64,000 bases of DNA. Origin: Serpentinimonas maccroryi. GTDB lineage: Bacteria > Pseudomonadota > Gammaproteobacteria > Burkholderiales > Burkholderiaceae_C. The stretch's first letter is position 1. The number at the start of each line of letters is the position of its first letter. Below, one piece after another: positions 10,906 to 19,461 of the stretch. Below the pieces are notes generated by a model. The model had not been told where the DNA came from. It saw only the letters and a program-made list of their open reading frames with translations, and did not search any database. The stretch lies in contig NZ_AP014569.1 of assembly GCF_000828915.1 (NCBI RefSeq), forward strand, positions 1,550,001 through 1,614,000. Reading direction: 5' to 3'. The translations under genes and the position numbers were made by a program.

Positions 10906-12618
10906 ATGACAACCATTACCCAAAACATAGCCCGCCGCACCCTGCGCCTCGTGCTGCCGCTGGCAGCCGCCCTGGTGCTCGGCGCCTGCGCCACCCCCGG
11001 CGGCACTGGCAGCGGCCAGAGCACCATCCAGCCCGCCCACGCGGCCCCATTCGGCACCGCCCCGTTCAGCACCGCCGCCATGCTTCAAGGCGCGGCCGAT
11101 CACCCCCCCCCGCTGGGCTTGGCCCAATCGGGCGGCAGCCTCGGTTTGCGGCCGATCATTCCCAGCGGCCCTTTGCTGGCACTGGGCAACAGCAACGCCT
11201 CCAGCACCACCGTGGCGGTGGCCTCGCTGGAAGCCCCGCGCGACCTGTGGGAGCGCATGCGGCGCAGCTTTGCCATGCCCGACCTCGAAACCGACCTCGT
11301 GCGCCAGCACGAGCAGTGGCACGCGAGCCGGCCGCAAAACCTCGAGCGCATGGTTTTGCGCAGCAGCAAATACCTGTTTCACATCGTCGAAGAAGTCGAG
11401 CGCCGTGGTCTGCCGATGGAAGTCGCGCTCGTGCCCTTCATCGAGAGCGCCTTCAACCCACAGGCGGTCTCGCCAGTCAAGGCCGCCGGGCTGTGGCAGT
11501 TCATGCCCGCCACCGGGCGCTCCTTCGACCTGATGCAAAACGCCTTTCGCGACGACCGGCGCGACGTGCTCGCCTCCACCAACGCCGCGCTCGACTACCT
11601 CGAGCGCTTGCACCGCATGTTTGGCGACTGGCAGCTGGCGCTGGCGGCCTACAACTGGGGCAACGGCAACGTACAGCGCGCCATCCGCGCCAACCGCGCC
11701 GCTGGCTTGGGCACCGGCTACCTCGACCTGCGCATGCCGAACGAAACACGCAACTACGTGCCCAAGCTGCAAGCCATCGAAAACCTGATCCGCAATCCGC
11801 AGCGTCTGGGCATCGCGCTGCCCACCATAGGCAACCACCCCTTCTTCGACAGCGTCACGCTCGAGCGCGACATCGACGTGGCGCTGGTGGCCGAACTGGC
11901 CGAAGTGAGCGTCGAAAACTTTCGCCAGCTCAACCCGGCGCACGACAAACCGCTGATCATGGCAGCGGGCACCCCCACCATCTTGCTGCCGTGGGACAAC
12001 GCGCTGCTGTTTCAACAGCGCCTGCGCGCGCACCAAGGCCCGTGGGCCACCTGGACTGCCTGGCGCGTGCCCGAAGGCATGAGTGTGGCCCAAGCCGCAC
12101 AGCGCCACGATTTGAGCGAGGCCCGTCTGCGCGAGGTCAACGACATCCCGCGCCGCGCCAGCCAGTTGCGTGCCGGCACCACCCTGCTGGTGCCGCGCCA
12201 AGACAGCCACAACGCCGACGTGCCCGAGCACATCGCCGACGGTGGCCAGATTCTGCTCGGGCGCGAAACCGGCTCTGCATCCGGCGCGGCACCCCAGACG
12301 CGCCAAAGCCGCGTCACCGTGCGCGCCGGCGACACCCTCTCGGCGCTGGCGCGCCGCCACAACGTGAGCGTGGCCAACCTGCGCAGCTGGAACAACCTGC
12401 GCCCCAACGCCACCTTGCGCACCGGTCAGGTGCTGCTCGTCCAGCAGCGCGCCTCTGCCGCCAGCCGCGCCGCCAGTGCCCCGGCCCGCAGCGGCAGCGC
12501 ATCCAGTCGCGCTGCTGTCCCCAGATCGGCGCAGCAAGCTGCGCAGCGCTCAGCACCAGCCACGGCAGTCCGCAGCGCGCAAGCCAACGCCAACCAATCC
12601 AAAGTGGCGGTGCGTTAA
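10906..12618 (+). CDS. mltD: Membrane-bound lytic murein transglycosylase D-like lipoprotein with LysM
   Basis: A peptidoglycan lytic transglycosylase that cleaves the glycan strand to form anhydro-muropeptides. The 570-residue protein has a lipoprotein signal with lipobox LGAC (Cys near residue 27). The SLT domain is marked by VPFIESAFNPQAVSPVKAAG, where the Glu of ES is catalytic, followed by LWQFMPATG and LAAYNWGNGNVQRAI. Two LysM modules follow: a degenerate one around WRVPEGMSVAQAAQRHDLSE and a clear one at VRAGDTLSALARRHNVSVAN. The C terminus is a Ser/Ala-rich tail. It stands alone with its own promoter-like boxes. Confidence 0.93.
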   Translation: MTTITQNIARRTLRLVLPLAAALVLGACATPGGTGSGQSTIQPAHAAPFGTAPFSTAAMLQGAADHPPPLGLAQSGGSLGLRPIIPSGPLLALGNSNASSTTVAVASLEAPRDLWERMRRSFAMPDLETDLVRQHEQWHASRPQNLERMVLRSSKYLFHIVEEVERRGLPMEVALVPFIESAFNPQAVSPVKAAGLWQFMPATGRSFDLMQNAFRDDRRDVLASTNAALDYLERLHRMFGDWQLALAAYNWGNGNVQRAIRANRAAGLGTGYLDLRMPNETRNYVPKLQAIENLIRNPQRLGIALPTIGNHPFFDSVTLERDIDVALVAELAEVSVENFRQLNPAHDKPLIMAAGTPTILLPWDNALLFQQRLRAHQGPWATWTAWRVPEGMSVAQAAQRHDLSEARLREVNDIPRRASQLRAGTTLLVPRQDSHNADVPEHIADGGQILLGRETGSASGAAPQTRQSRVTVRAGDTLSALARRHNVSVANLRSWNNLRPNATLRTGQVLLVQQRASAASRAASAPARSGSASSRAAVPRSAQQAAQRSAPATAVRSAQANANQSKVAVR

Positions 12619-12661
12619 AGTGCTTTGAAGAAGCGCATCTGTTTCCCTCCCGGCCTGGTCC

Positions 12662-12728
12662 TGGGGGGACATGCAGCGAGCGACCCCCCAAGGGGATCGG
12701 CGCACAAGGCGGCGTAAGGGGGGGGGGG
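12662..12728. repeat. GC-rich hairpin and G11 run between mltD and the tRNA cluster
   Basis: Downstream of mltD the seven-base arms TGGGGGG (12662-12668) and CCCCCCA (12684-12690) can pair around a 15-base loop; no T-tract follows. A run of eleven G residues occupies 12718-12728. The 120-base spacer 12619-12738 shows no gene. The hairpin resembles REP-type intergenic elements, but no second copy is seen here. Confidence 0.45.
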
Positions 12729-12738
12729 AAGTGAGAAA

Positions 12739-12814
12739 TGGAGCGGGAAACGAGATTCGAACTCGCGACCTCAACCTTGGCAAGGTTGCGCTCTACCAAC
12801 TGAGCTATTCCCGC
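12739..12814 (-). tRNA. tRNA-Gly (GCC), copy 1
   Basis: A 76-base gene including an encoded CCA end. The minus-strand sequence begins GCGGGAATAGCTCAGTTGG, has the anticodon GCC in a TTGCCAA loop, the T-arm GTTCGAATC and acceptor pairing GCGGGAA/TTCCCGC. It is identical over its whole length to the copy at 13030-13105. Confidence 0.97.
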
Positions 12815-12867
12815 ATCGACTGAACCGCTGTGGGCTTTGACACCCAAGGGCCAGCGCTTGGTAAGGC

Positions 12868-12941
12868 TGGAGGCGCGGGCCGGAGTCGAACCGACCTACA
12901 CGGATTTGCAATCCGGTGCATAACCGCTTTGCTACCGCGCC
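12868..12941 (-). tRNA. tRNA-Cys (GCA)
   Basis: A 74-base gene with encoded CCA. It begins GGCGCGGTAGCAAAGCGG, has the anticodon GCA in a TTGCAAA loop, the T-arm GGTTCGACTCC and acceptor pairing GGCGCGG/CCGCGCC. It lies between the two identical tRNA-Gly genes on the same strand. Confidence 0.97.
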
Positions 12942-12986
12942 ATTGTTTTTGCAAACCCGGCAAAGCGCTGAGCGCCGCACCGCACA

Positions 12987-13017
12987 GGCAAACCCGAGAC
13001 CAAACTGCAGGTTTGCC
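12987..13017. repeat. Inverted repeat in the tRNA-Gly/tRNA-Cys spacer
   Basis: GGCAAACC (12987-12994) and GGTTTGCC (13010-13017) are perfect eight-base complements with a 15-base loop. In the tRNA primary transcript this could be a processing hairpin between tRNA-Gly and tRNA-Cys. Confidence 0.5.
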
Positions 13018-13029
13018 ACCGAAAACCAT

Positions 13030-13105
13030 TGGAGCGGGAAACGAGATTCGAACTCGCGACCTCAACCTTGGCAAGGTTGCGCTCTACCAACTGAGCTATT
13101 CCCGC
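13030..13105 (-). tRNA. tRNA-Gly (GCC), copy 2
   Basis: This is the promoter-proximal member of the cluster, identical to copy 1, 76 bases with encoded CCA. Having two tRNA-Gly(GCC) genes around tRNA-Cys is consistent with a recent duplication or with selection for glycine codon demand in a GC-rich genome. Confidence 0.97.
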
Positions 13106-13154
13106 ATCTTGCAGCCTGTTGCGGCACCGCTGGCACCGACCGACTACAGAGCCG

Positions 13155-13164
13155 CTATTCTATA
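13155..13164 (-). promoter_or_regulatory. Probable promoter -10 of the tRNA Gly-Cys-Gly cluster
   Basis: The minus strand reads TATAGAATAG about 50 bases before the first tRNA-Gly. The -35 region (GTGTCG) is a poor match. Placement after the lon terminator and before the tRNAs supports an independent stable-RNA promoter. Confidence 0.5.
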
Positions 13165-13199
13165 CCGAAATTCAGCCCCTCGACACACACGCCAGCCAC

Positions 13200-13230
13200 A
13201 AAAATGGCCGCAGCGCTGGCCGGCAGCGGC
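13200..13230 (-). terminator. Probable intrinsic terminator of lon
   Basis: On the minus strand a stem with arms GCCGC (13230-13226) and GCGGC (13211-13207) is followed by CATTTTTG, a five-T tract at 13204-13200. It lies 50 bases after the lon stop codon. Confidence 0.5.
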
Positions 13231-13280
13231 GCAACACCGGCCAAGGGCAGCGCGCACGCCACCCTGAACCGGCTCCGCCC

Positions 13281-15722
13281 TCAGTGCTTCAGAGTCACCG
13301 CGCCCGCAGGGTCGGCAACCGCAGCAGCCGTGGTGGCCGCAGCCGCAGCCGCCGCCTCATCCTCGGCCGTCAAAGGCAACGGCAGGCGCTCCAGCGCCAG
13401 TTCCAGCACACGGTCGATCCACTGCACCGGCACGATCTCCAGCCCTTCTTTGACGTTGTCGGGGATTTCGGTCAGGTCTTTGAGGTTGGCTTGCGGGATC
13501 AGCACCGTTTTGATGCCGCCACGCAGCGCCGCCAGCAGTTTTTCTTTGAGGCCGCCGATTTCGGTCACTTCGCCGCGCAGCGTGATCTCGCCCGTCATGG
13601 CCACGTCGGCGCGCACCGGGATGCCGGTCAGGGCCGAGACGATGGCCGTGGTCATGGCCGCGCCGGCGCTGGGGCCGTCTTTGGGCGTGGCGCCGTCGGG
13701 CACGTGGATGTGGATGTCGTTCTTCTCGAAGGCTTCGGTCTTGATGCCCAGCGCCCGCGCGCGGCTGCGCACCACCGTGCGCGCGGCCTCGACCGACTCT
13801 TTCATCACCTCGCCCAACTGGCCGGTGCGCGTGACGTTGCCCTTGCCGGGCATGAGCGCGGCCTCGATGGTGAGCAAATCGCCACCGACTTCGGTCCACG
13901 CCAGCCCGACCACCTGCCCGACTTGGTTGTTCTGCTCGGCACGGCCGAAGGTGTATTTGCGCACCCCCAGAAAATCGGCGAGGTTGTCGGGGTTGACCTG
14001 CACCGGAGCGGTGTATTTTTTGAGCAGCAGCCCCTTGACCACCTTGCGGCAGATTTTGGACAGCTCGCGCTCAAGCGCGCGCACGCCGGCCTCGCGGGTG
14101 TAGTAGCGCACCACGTCGCGCACCGCCGCCTCGCTCAGATCGAGTTCACCCTCGCGGATGCCGTTGTTCTTGAGCTGCTTGGGCAGCAGGTACTTGAGCG
14201 CGATATGGGCTTTTTCGTCCTCGGTGTATCCCGACAGGCGTATCACCTCCATGCGGTCCAGCAGCGCCGGTGGGATGTTGAGCGTGTTCGAGGTGGCCAC
14301 GAACATCACGTCGGAGAGGTCGAAATCCACTTCAACGTAGTGGTCGCTGAAGGTGTGGTTTTGCTCCGGGTCCAGCACCTCGAGCAGCGCCGACGACGGG
14401 TCGCCCCGGAAGTCCATCCCGAGCTTATCGATCTCGTCAAGCAAAAACAATGGGTTGCGGGTGCCAACCTTGCTCAGGTTTTGCAGCACCTTGCCCGGCA
14501 GCGCGCCGATGTAGGTGCGCCGGTGGCCGCGGATTTCGGCTTCGTCGCGCATCCCGCCCAGCGCCATGCGCACGTACTTGCGCCCGGTGGCGCGCGCCAC
14601 CGACTGCCCGAGCGAGGTCTTGCCCACCCCCGGCGGCCCGACCAGGCACAGGATCGGTGCCTTGACCTTGTCCACCCGCTGCTGCACCGCGAGGTACTCG
14701 AGGATGCGGTCCTTGACCTTGTCGAGGCCGTAGTGGTCTTCGTTGAGCACCTGGTCGGCAAAGCCCAGATCGTGCTTGATCTTGGTTTTTTTGCTCCACG
14801 GCAGGTTGCTCAGCACGTCGATATAGTTGCGCACCACCGTGGCTTCGGCCGACATGGGCGACATCAGCTTGAGTTTTTTGAGCTCGGCCTCGGCCTTTTT
14901 GCGCGCCTCGGGCGGCATTTTGGCGGCCTTGATCTTGCGGTCGATCTCTTCGATGTCGGCGCCCTCCTCGCCTTCACCGAGCTCTTTCTGGATCGCCTTG
15001 ACCTGCTCGTTGAGGTAGAAGTCGCGCTGGTTTTTCTCCATCTGGCGCTTGACGCGGCCGCGGATGCGCTTGTCCACGTTGAGGATATCGACCTCGCGTT
15101 CGAGCTGCTCAAACAGGTTGTCGAGCCGCGCCACGATGGGGTTGAGGTCGAGCACCTTTTGCTTGGCCTCGAGCTGCAAGGGCAGGTGCGCGGCGATGGT
15201 GTCGGCCAGCCGGCCGGGGTGGTCGATGCTGGCAATCGAGGTGAGGATCTCGGACGGGATTTTCTTGTTGAGCTTGACGTATTGGTCAAATTGCTGCATC
15301 ACCGCGCGGCGCAGCGCCTCGAGTTCGGTGGCATCGACCTGTGCGAATTCGTCTTCGGCGCTGACCGGCAGCACCTCGGCCTCGAAGTGCGTCTCGCTCT
15401 CGTGCAACTTCTGCACGGCCGCGCGCTGCACCCCTTCGACCAGCACCTTGACGGTGCCGTCGGGCAGCTTGAGCATCTGCAAGATGCTGGCCACGCAGCC
15501 GACTTCGAACAGGTCTTGCGGCGTCGGGTCGTCTTTGGTGGCGGTTTTTTGCGCCACCAGCACGATGCGCCGATCGAACTCCATCGCCGCTTCCAGCGCC
15601 TTGATGCTCTTGGGCCGGCCGACAAAAAGCGGGATCACCATGTGCGGAAACACCACCACGTCGCGCAAGGGCAACAGCGGCAGCGTCAGGGGCTCGTTGG
15701 GCAGGGGGGGGTGTCCAGACAT
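13281..15722 (-). CDS. lon: ATP-dependent protease Lon (endopeptidase La)
   Basis: Lon degrades misfolded and regulatory proteins in the cytoplasm. The 813 residues comprise the N-terminal substrate-binding domain (LPLLPLRDVVVFPHMVIPLF), the AAA+ module with Walker A GPPGVGKTSLG near residue 364 and Walker B FLLDEIDKLG, and the C-terminal serine protease domain with the catalytic Ser in DGPSAGAAM near residue 685 and its Lys about 43 residues later. The C terminus ends in an Ala-rich stretch. It is the last gene of tig-clpP-clpX-lon and has its own heat-shock-like promoter. Confidence 0.98.
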   Translation of the reverse strand: MSGHPPLPNEPLTLPLLPLRDVVVFPHMVIPLFVGRPKSIKALEAAMEFDRRIVLVAQKTATKDDPTPQDLFEVGCVASILQMLKLPDGTVKVLVEGVQRAAVQKLHESETHFEAEVLPVSAEDEFAQVDATELEALRRAVMQQFDQYVKLNKKIPSEILTSIASIDHPGRLADTIAAHLPLQLEAKQKVLDLNPIVARLDNLFEQLEREVDILNVDKRIRGRVKRQMEKNQRDFYLNEQVKAIQKELGEGEEGADIEEIDRKIKAAKMPPEARKKAEAELKKLKLMSPMSAEATVVRNYIDVLSNLPWSKKTKIKHDLGFADQVLNEDHYGLDKVKDRILEYLAVQQRVDKVKAPILCLVGPPGVGKTSLGQSVARATGRKYVRMALGGMRDEAEIRGHRRTYIGALPGKVLQNLSKVGTRNPLFLLDEIDKLGMDFRGDPSSALLEVLDPEQNHTFSDHYVEVDFDLSDVMFVATSNTLNIPPALLDRMEVIRLSGYTEDEKAHIALKYLLPKQLKNNGIREGELDLSEAAVRDVVRYYTREAGVRALERELSKICRKVVKGLLLKKYTAPVQVNPDNLADFLGVRKYTFGRAEQNNQVGQVVGLAWTEVGGDLLTIEAALMPGKGNVTRTGQLGEVMKESVEAARTVVRSRARALGIKTEAFEKNDIHIHVPDGATPKDGPSAGAAMTTAIVSALTGIPVRADVAMTGEITLRGEVTEIGGLKEKLLAALRGGIKTVLIPQANLKDLTEIPDNVKEGLEIVPVQWIDRVLELALERLPLPLTAEDEAAAAAAATTAAAVADPAGAVTLKH

Positions 15723-15747
15723 CTTTGTACCTCAATCTATGGCTGCC

Positions 15748-15775
15748 ATGTGGGGGCGCGCAGGCGCGAAACAAG
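15748..15775 (-). promoter_or_regulatory. Candidate sigma-32 heat-shock promoter of lon
   Basis: The minus strand carries CTTGTT (15775-15770), 14 bases, then CCCCACAT (15755-15748). This resembles the sigma-32 pattern CTTGAA-N13-15-CCCCAT. The end of the element is 25 bases before the lon ATG at 15722, which is preceded by GAGGT. Confidence 0.5.
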
Positions 15776-15787
15776 GCACTGGTCGCA

Positions 15788-15845
15788 GCAAATTTGCCCA
15801 AGCCGGATCGCGCGCCATTGATCGCGCGCGCAGCGGGCGCGCTGC
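15788..15845. other. Palindrome and hairpin in the clpX-lon spacer
   Basis: A perfect ten-base palindrome GCAAATTTGC covers 15788-15797, upstream of the presumed lon promoter. A stem-loop GCAGCG/CGCTGC covers 15830-15845, 15 bases after the clpX stop on the minus strand, without a T-tract. They may be an operator-like site and a weak terminator. Confidence 0.35.
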
Positions 15846-15860
15846 GGCCCAAGCGCACGC

Positions 15861-17132
15861 TCAGGCCTGGCGCGCAGCCTCGCGATAGACCAGCAGCGGC
15901 GGTTTGCCGTCTTCGATGGTGGTTTCATCGACCACCACCTTTTCGACGTTGCTCAGGCTCGGGAGTTCAAACATGGTCTGGAGCAGCGCCTGCTCGAGTA
16001 TGGAGCGCAGGCCACGGGCACCGGTTTTGCGCTTCATGGCGTGGCGCGCAATCGCCTTGAGCGCTGCCGGCCGCACCTCGAGCTCCACGCCCTCCATGTG
16101 CAGCAGCTGCGCAAACTGCTTGACCACGGCGTTTTTGGGCTCGGTCAGGATGTCGATCAGGGCATCTTCGCCCAGCTCGTCGAGCGCCGTGACCACGGGC
16201 AAGCGCCCGACCAGCTCGGGGATCAGGCCAAAGCGCACCAAGTCGTCGGGTTCGACTTCGGCAAAGACGTCGCTCAGGCTGCGCTGCTGCTTGCTCTTGA
16301 CCGTTGCGCCAAAGCCGATGCCCCCGCTTTCGGTGCGCGCATCGATGACCTTTTCCAAACCCGAAAAGGCGCCGCCGCAGATGAACAAAATGTTGGAGGT
16401 ATCGACCTGAATCATGTCCTGATTCGGGTGCTTGCGCCCGCCTTGCGGCGGCACCGAGGCCACCGTGCCCTCGACCAGCTTGAGCAGCGCCTGCTGCACG
16501 CCTTCGCCCGAGACATCGCGGGTGATGGAGGGGTTTTCGGATTTGCGCGTGATCTTGTCGATTTCGTCGATGAAAACGATGCCGCGCTGCGCTTTTTCTG
16601 GGTCGTAATTGCAGGTTTGCAGCAGTTTGGCGATGATGTTTTCTACGTCCTCGCCCACGTAGCCGGCCTCGGTGAGCGTGGTGGCGTCGGCCATGACGAA
16701 GGGCACGTTGAGCATGCGCGCCATGGTGGCGGCCAGCAGCGTTTTGCCCGAACCGGTGGGGCCGATGAGCAAGATGTTGCTTTTGGCCAGCTCGACGTCG
16801 TCTTTGCTCGAATGATCGCGGTGGCGCAGGCGCTTGTAGTGGTTGTACACCGCCACCGACAAGGTTTTTTTGGCCGCCTCTTGGCCGATCACGTACTGAT
16901 CGAGGTGGTGCTTGATTTGCAGCGGCGTCGGCAGCGCGTCGGCGCCAGAGCCGCCTTTGCCCATGGCAGTCTGCGGCAGCTCGTCGCGCATGATGTCGGC
17001 ACACAGCGCGATGCACTCGTCGCAGATGAACACCGAAGGGCCGGAAATGAGCTTCTTGACCTCGTGCTGGCTCTTGCCGCAAAAAGAGCAAAACAGGTTT
17101 TTCGGGCTGGTGGGGCCTTTGCGTTCGGGCAT
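15861..17132 (-). CDS. clpX: ATP-dependent Clp protease ATP-binding subunit ClpX
   Basis: ClpX unfolds tagged substrates and feeds them to ClpP. The 423-residue protein has the N-terminal zinc-binding domain ([11 protein letters not shown] and CDECIALC), Walker [12 protein letters not shown] near residue 125, Walker [10 protein letters not shown], the sensor region and the pore/RKH segments. The IGF-type ClpP-contacting loop is seen as GFGATVKS. It follows clpP on the same strand after about 110 bases that contain a small hairpin. Confidence 0.98.
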   Translation of the reverse strand: MPERKGPTSPKNLFCSFCGKSQHEVKKLISGPSVFICDECIALCADIMRDELPQTAMGKGGSGADALPTPLQIKHHLDQYVIGQEAAKKTLSVAVYNHYKRLRHRDHSSKDDVELAKSNILLIGPTGSGKTLLAATMARMLNVPFVMADATTLTEAGYVGEDVENIIAKLLQTCNYDPEKAQRGIVFIDEIDKITRKSENPSITRDVSGEGVQQALLKLVEGTVASVPPQGGRKHPNQDMIQVDTSNILFICGGAFSGLEKVIDARTESGGIGFGATVKSKQQRSLSDVFAEVEPDDLVRFGLIPELVGRLPVVTALDELGEDALIDILTEPKNAVVKQFAQLLHMEGVELEVRPAALKAIARHAMKRKTGARGLRSILEQALLQTMFELPSLSNVEKVVVDETTIEDGKPPLLVYREAARQA

Positions 17133-17206
17133 GGGGGCGCGCCTAGGTTAGGTTCTCGTTGCATCAAAGGATGGGTTGCGCACCATCATAGCGCCTTCGC
17201 GGCCAC

Positions 17207-17222
17207 CCTGCTGCAAAGCAGG
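17207..17222 (-). other. Hairpin between clpP and clpX
   Basis: CCTGCT (17207-17212) and AGCAGG (17217-17222) form a perfect six-base stem with a four-base loop, 20 bases after the clpP stop on the minus strand. No T-tract follows. It may stabilise the clpP mRNA end or attenuate clpX. Confidence 0.4.
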
Positions 17223-17242
17223 CGGCAGCCGTGAAGGGCTTA

Positions 17243-17854
17243 TCAAGACCCGCGTTTGTCGATCACTTTGTCGATCAAACCGTACTCGGCCGCTTCGGTG
17301 GCGGACATGAAGTAGTCGCGCTCGGTGTCGCGCTCGATTTTTTCTAGCGCCTGCCCGGTGCGCTCGGCCAAGATGCGGTTGAGCTCGGCGCGCAGGCGCA
17401 AGATCTCGCGCGCATGGATCTCGATGTCGGTCGCTTGGCCGCGTGCGCCGCCCAGCGGTTGGTGGATCATGACGCGCGAGTTGGGCAGCGAAAAACGCTT
17501 GCCCTTGGCCCCGGCCGCGAGCAAAAAAGCCCCCATGCTGGCGGCCATGCCCACGCACAGCGTGGACACTTCGGGCTTGATGAAGTTCATGGTGTCGAAA
17601 ATCGACATGCCTGCACTCACGCTGCCACCGGGTGAATTGATGTAGAGCGAAATGTCCTTGTCCGGGTTTTCGCTCTCGAGGAACAGCAGCTGCGCCACCA
17701 CCAGATTGGCCGTGTGGTCGTTGACTTCACCCACCAGAAACACCACGCGCTCCTTGAGCAGGCGCGAGTAGATGTCGTAGGCGCGCTCGCCGCGGCCCGA
17801 CTGCTCGATCACCATGGGCACCATGCCCAAGGCTTGTGTGTGAAGTGCGCTCAT
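17243..17854 (-). CDS. clpP: ATP-dependent Clp protease proteolytic subunit ClpP
   Basis: The tetradecameric serine protease core that pairs with ClpX and ClpA. The 203 residues contain the catalytic Ser in [14 protein letters not shown] near residue 104, His in MIHQPLGG near residue 129 and the later Asp in [18 protein letters not shown]. The N-terminal segment [18 protein letters not shown] is typical of the axial loop region. Only three bases separate it from tig. Confidence 0.98.
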   Translation of the reverse strand: MSALHTQALGMVPMVIEQSGRGERAYDIYSRLLKERVVFLVGEVNDHTANLVVAQLLFLESENPDKDISLYINSPGGSVSAGMSIFDTMNFIKPEVSTLCVGMAASMGAFLLAAGAKGKRFSLPNSRVMIHQPLGGARGQATDIEIHAREILRLRAELNRILAERTGQALEKIERDTERDYFMSATEAAEYGLIDKVIDKRGS

Positions 17855-17857
17855 GGT

Positions 17858-19168
17858 TTAGCCCTTACCCATCAGTTCGTCGAAAGCAATCGCTTTGTCG
17901 CTCACCTGCGCGCGCGCCAGCACGAACTCGGTGACGTTGTTCTCCAGCACCAGCGCCTCGATTTCGGCCAAGCGCTGGCGGTCGCTCTGGTACCAGCGCA
18001 CCACGTCGGCCGGGCTCTCGTAGGAGCTGGCCAGCTCTTGGATGTGGGCATCGACCTGCTCCGGCGTGGCTTGCAGGCGGTTGGCGTTGACCAGCTCGGC
18101 CACCACCAGCCCCAGGCGCACGCGGCGCTCGGCTTGGGCTTGGAACAGCTCGGCCGGGATCGGTGCCTGATCGGCACCTTGGACGCCGCGCTCTTTGAGG
18201 TTGGCGCGCGCGCCCTCGATCAGGCGCTCGACCTCGGCCGCCACGCTGGATTTGGGCACGTCGAGCTCGGACTGCGCCACCAGCGCGTCCATCACCGCCG
18301 TCTTGTTGCGCATCTGCAAGCGGAACTTGACTTCGCGCTCGAGGTTTTTGCGGATGTCGGCGCGCAGCGCGTCCACGCTGCCGCCGGCCACGCCGAGGGA
18401 ACTGGCCAGCTCGTCGTCCACCGCCGGCAGTTGCGCCGCATCAAGCTGCTGCAATGTGACCAGAAAATCGGCCTGCTTGCCGGCCACGTCTTTGCCGTGG
18501 TACTCGGCTGGGAAGTTGAGCGGGAAGGTTTTGGACTCGCCCACGCGCATGCCGCGCACGGCCTCTTCAAATTCTTTGAGCATCTGGCCTTCGCCGAGCA
18601 CGAACTGGAAGCCCTCGGCCTTGCCGCCCTCGAAGGGCTCGCCGTCGATCTTGCCTTCGAAGTCGATGCGCACCTGGTCGCCTTCTTGCGCCGGCTCGTC
18701 GGCGGCGCGGGCCACAAAGCTGCGGCGCTGCTTGCGCAAGATCTCGAGCGTGCGCTCGATGGCCGCCTCGTCCACCGTGGCGCTGAATTTTTCGATCGTG
18801 GCCGCGCTCAAGTCGCCGATTTTGACTTCTGGATAGACCTCAAACACCGCCTCAAAAGCCACCGCGCCTTCTGGCGCCCCTTCTTTTTCGCTGATGCTCG
18901 GGGTGCCGGCGATGCGCAGCTGCGCTTCTTGGGCTGCGGACTGGAAGGCTTGGCCGAGCTGGTCGTTCATCACCTCGTAGTGCACCGAACCGCCGTAGCG
19001 CTTTTGCACCACGCTCAGCGGCACCTTGCCGGGCCTGAAGCCGTCGAGCTTGACCTGGCGCTGCATGCGCTTGAGGCGGTTTTGCACCTCCTGGTTGATC
19101 TGCTCCAGCGACAGCTCGAGCGTGATCTTGCGTTCGAGCTTGTCCAGTGTTTCGACGGTGACTGCCAT
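17858..19168 (-). CDS. tig: Trigger factor
   Basis: A ribosome-associated peptidyl-prolyl isomerase and chaperone for nascent chains. The 436-residue protein has the N-terminal ribosome-binding signature (GFRPGKVPLSVVQKRYG), the FKBP-type middle domain (EGDQVRIDFEGKIDGEPFEG) and the helical C-terminal arms. It is first in the tig-clpP-clpX-lon block, immediately downstream of a tRNA-Leu gene on the same strand. A small hairpin (GGCCT/AGGCC, 19192-19204) lies between the tRNA and tig. Confidence 0.97.
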   Translation of the reverse strand: MAVTVETLDKLERKITLELSLEQINQEVQNRLKRMQRQVKLDGFRPGKVPLSVVQKRYGGSVHYEVMNDQLGQAFQSAAQEAQLRIAGTPSISEKEGAPEGAVAFEAVFEVYPEVKIGDLSAATIEKFSATVDEAAIERTLEILRKQRRSFVARAADEPAQEGDQVRIDFEGKIDGEPFEGGKAEGFQFVLGEGQMLKEFEEAVRGMRVGESKTFPLNFPAEYHGKDVAGKQADFLVTLQQLDAAQLPAVDDELASSLGVAGGSVDALRADIRKNLEREVKFRLQMRNKTAVMDALVAQSELDVPKSSVAAEVERLIEGARANLKERGVQGADQAPIPAELFQAQAERRVRLGLVVAELVNANRLQATPEQVDAHIQELASSYESPADVVRWYQSDRQRLAEIEALVLENNVTEFVLARAQVSDKAIAFDELMGKG

Positions 19169-19242
19169 GCTGATTACTCCATTGAGGGATCGGCCTGCAA
19201 GGCCAAGACCCCCGGTGTTCGGGATGAGGTTATTTGTTTCAA

Positions 19243-19329
19243 TGGTGCGCGGGGGGGGACTCGAACCCCCACAGTGTTGCCACCGTCAGGACCTAAACCT
19301 GGTGCGTCTACCAATTTCGCCACCCGCGC
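19243..19329 (-). tRNA. tRNA-Leu (UAG)
   Basis: An 87-base type II tRNA with a long variable arm and encoded CCA. It begins GCGCGGGTGGCGAAATTGG, carries the loop TTTAGGT with anticodon TAG, and the acceptor arms GCGCGGG/CCCGCGC pair. It lies 74 bases upstream of tig on the same strand. Confidence 0.96.
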
Positions 19330-19461
19330 GCCTGACCGCGCCGTAGCAAGGAGGTCCTTGGGTGGGCGCGGGAAAAGCCGAGATTGTAAGGCAGCCCGCG
19401 CTTTGCCCGCGACCCAGCCAGCGACACACGCCATGCACCCAAGCGCGGCATAATCGATCCG

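Noticed and set aside
9919-12537. An 872-codon minus-strand frame opposite gloB and mltD
   Set aside because: It is a composition-driven shadow of two confident plus-strand genes.
13119-15821. A 900-codon plus-strand frame opposite lon
   Set aside because: It is the antisense shadow of lon and even crosses tRNA spacer sequence; no domain is visible.
19243-19329. tRNA-Leu as an integration site for a genomic island
   Set aside because: The flanks are the conserved tig block and hpnC; no partial tRNA 3' copy or integrase gene is present.
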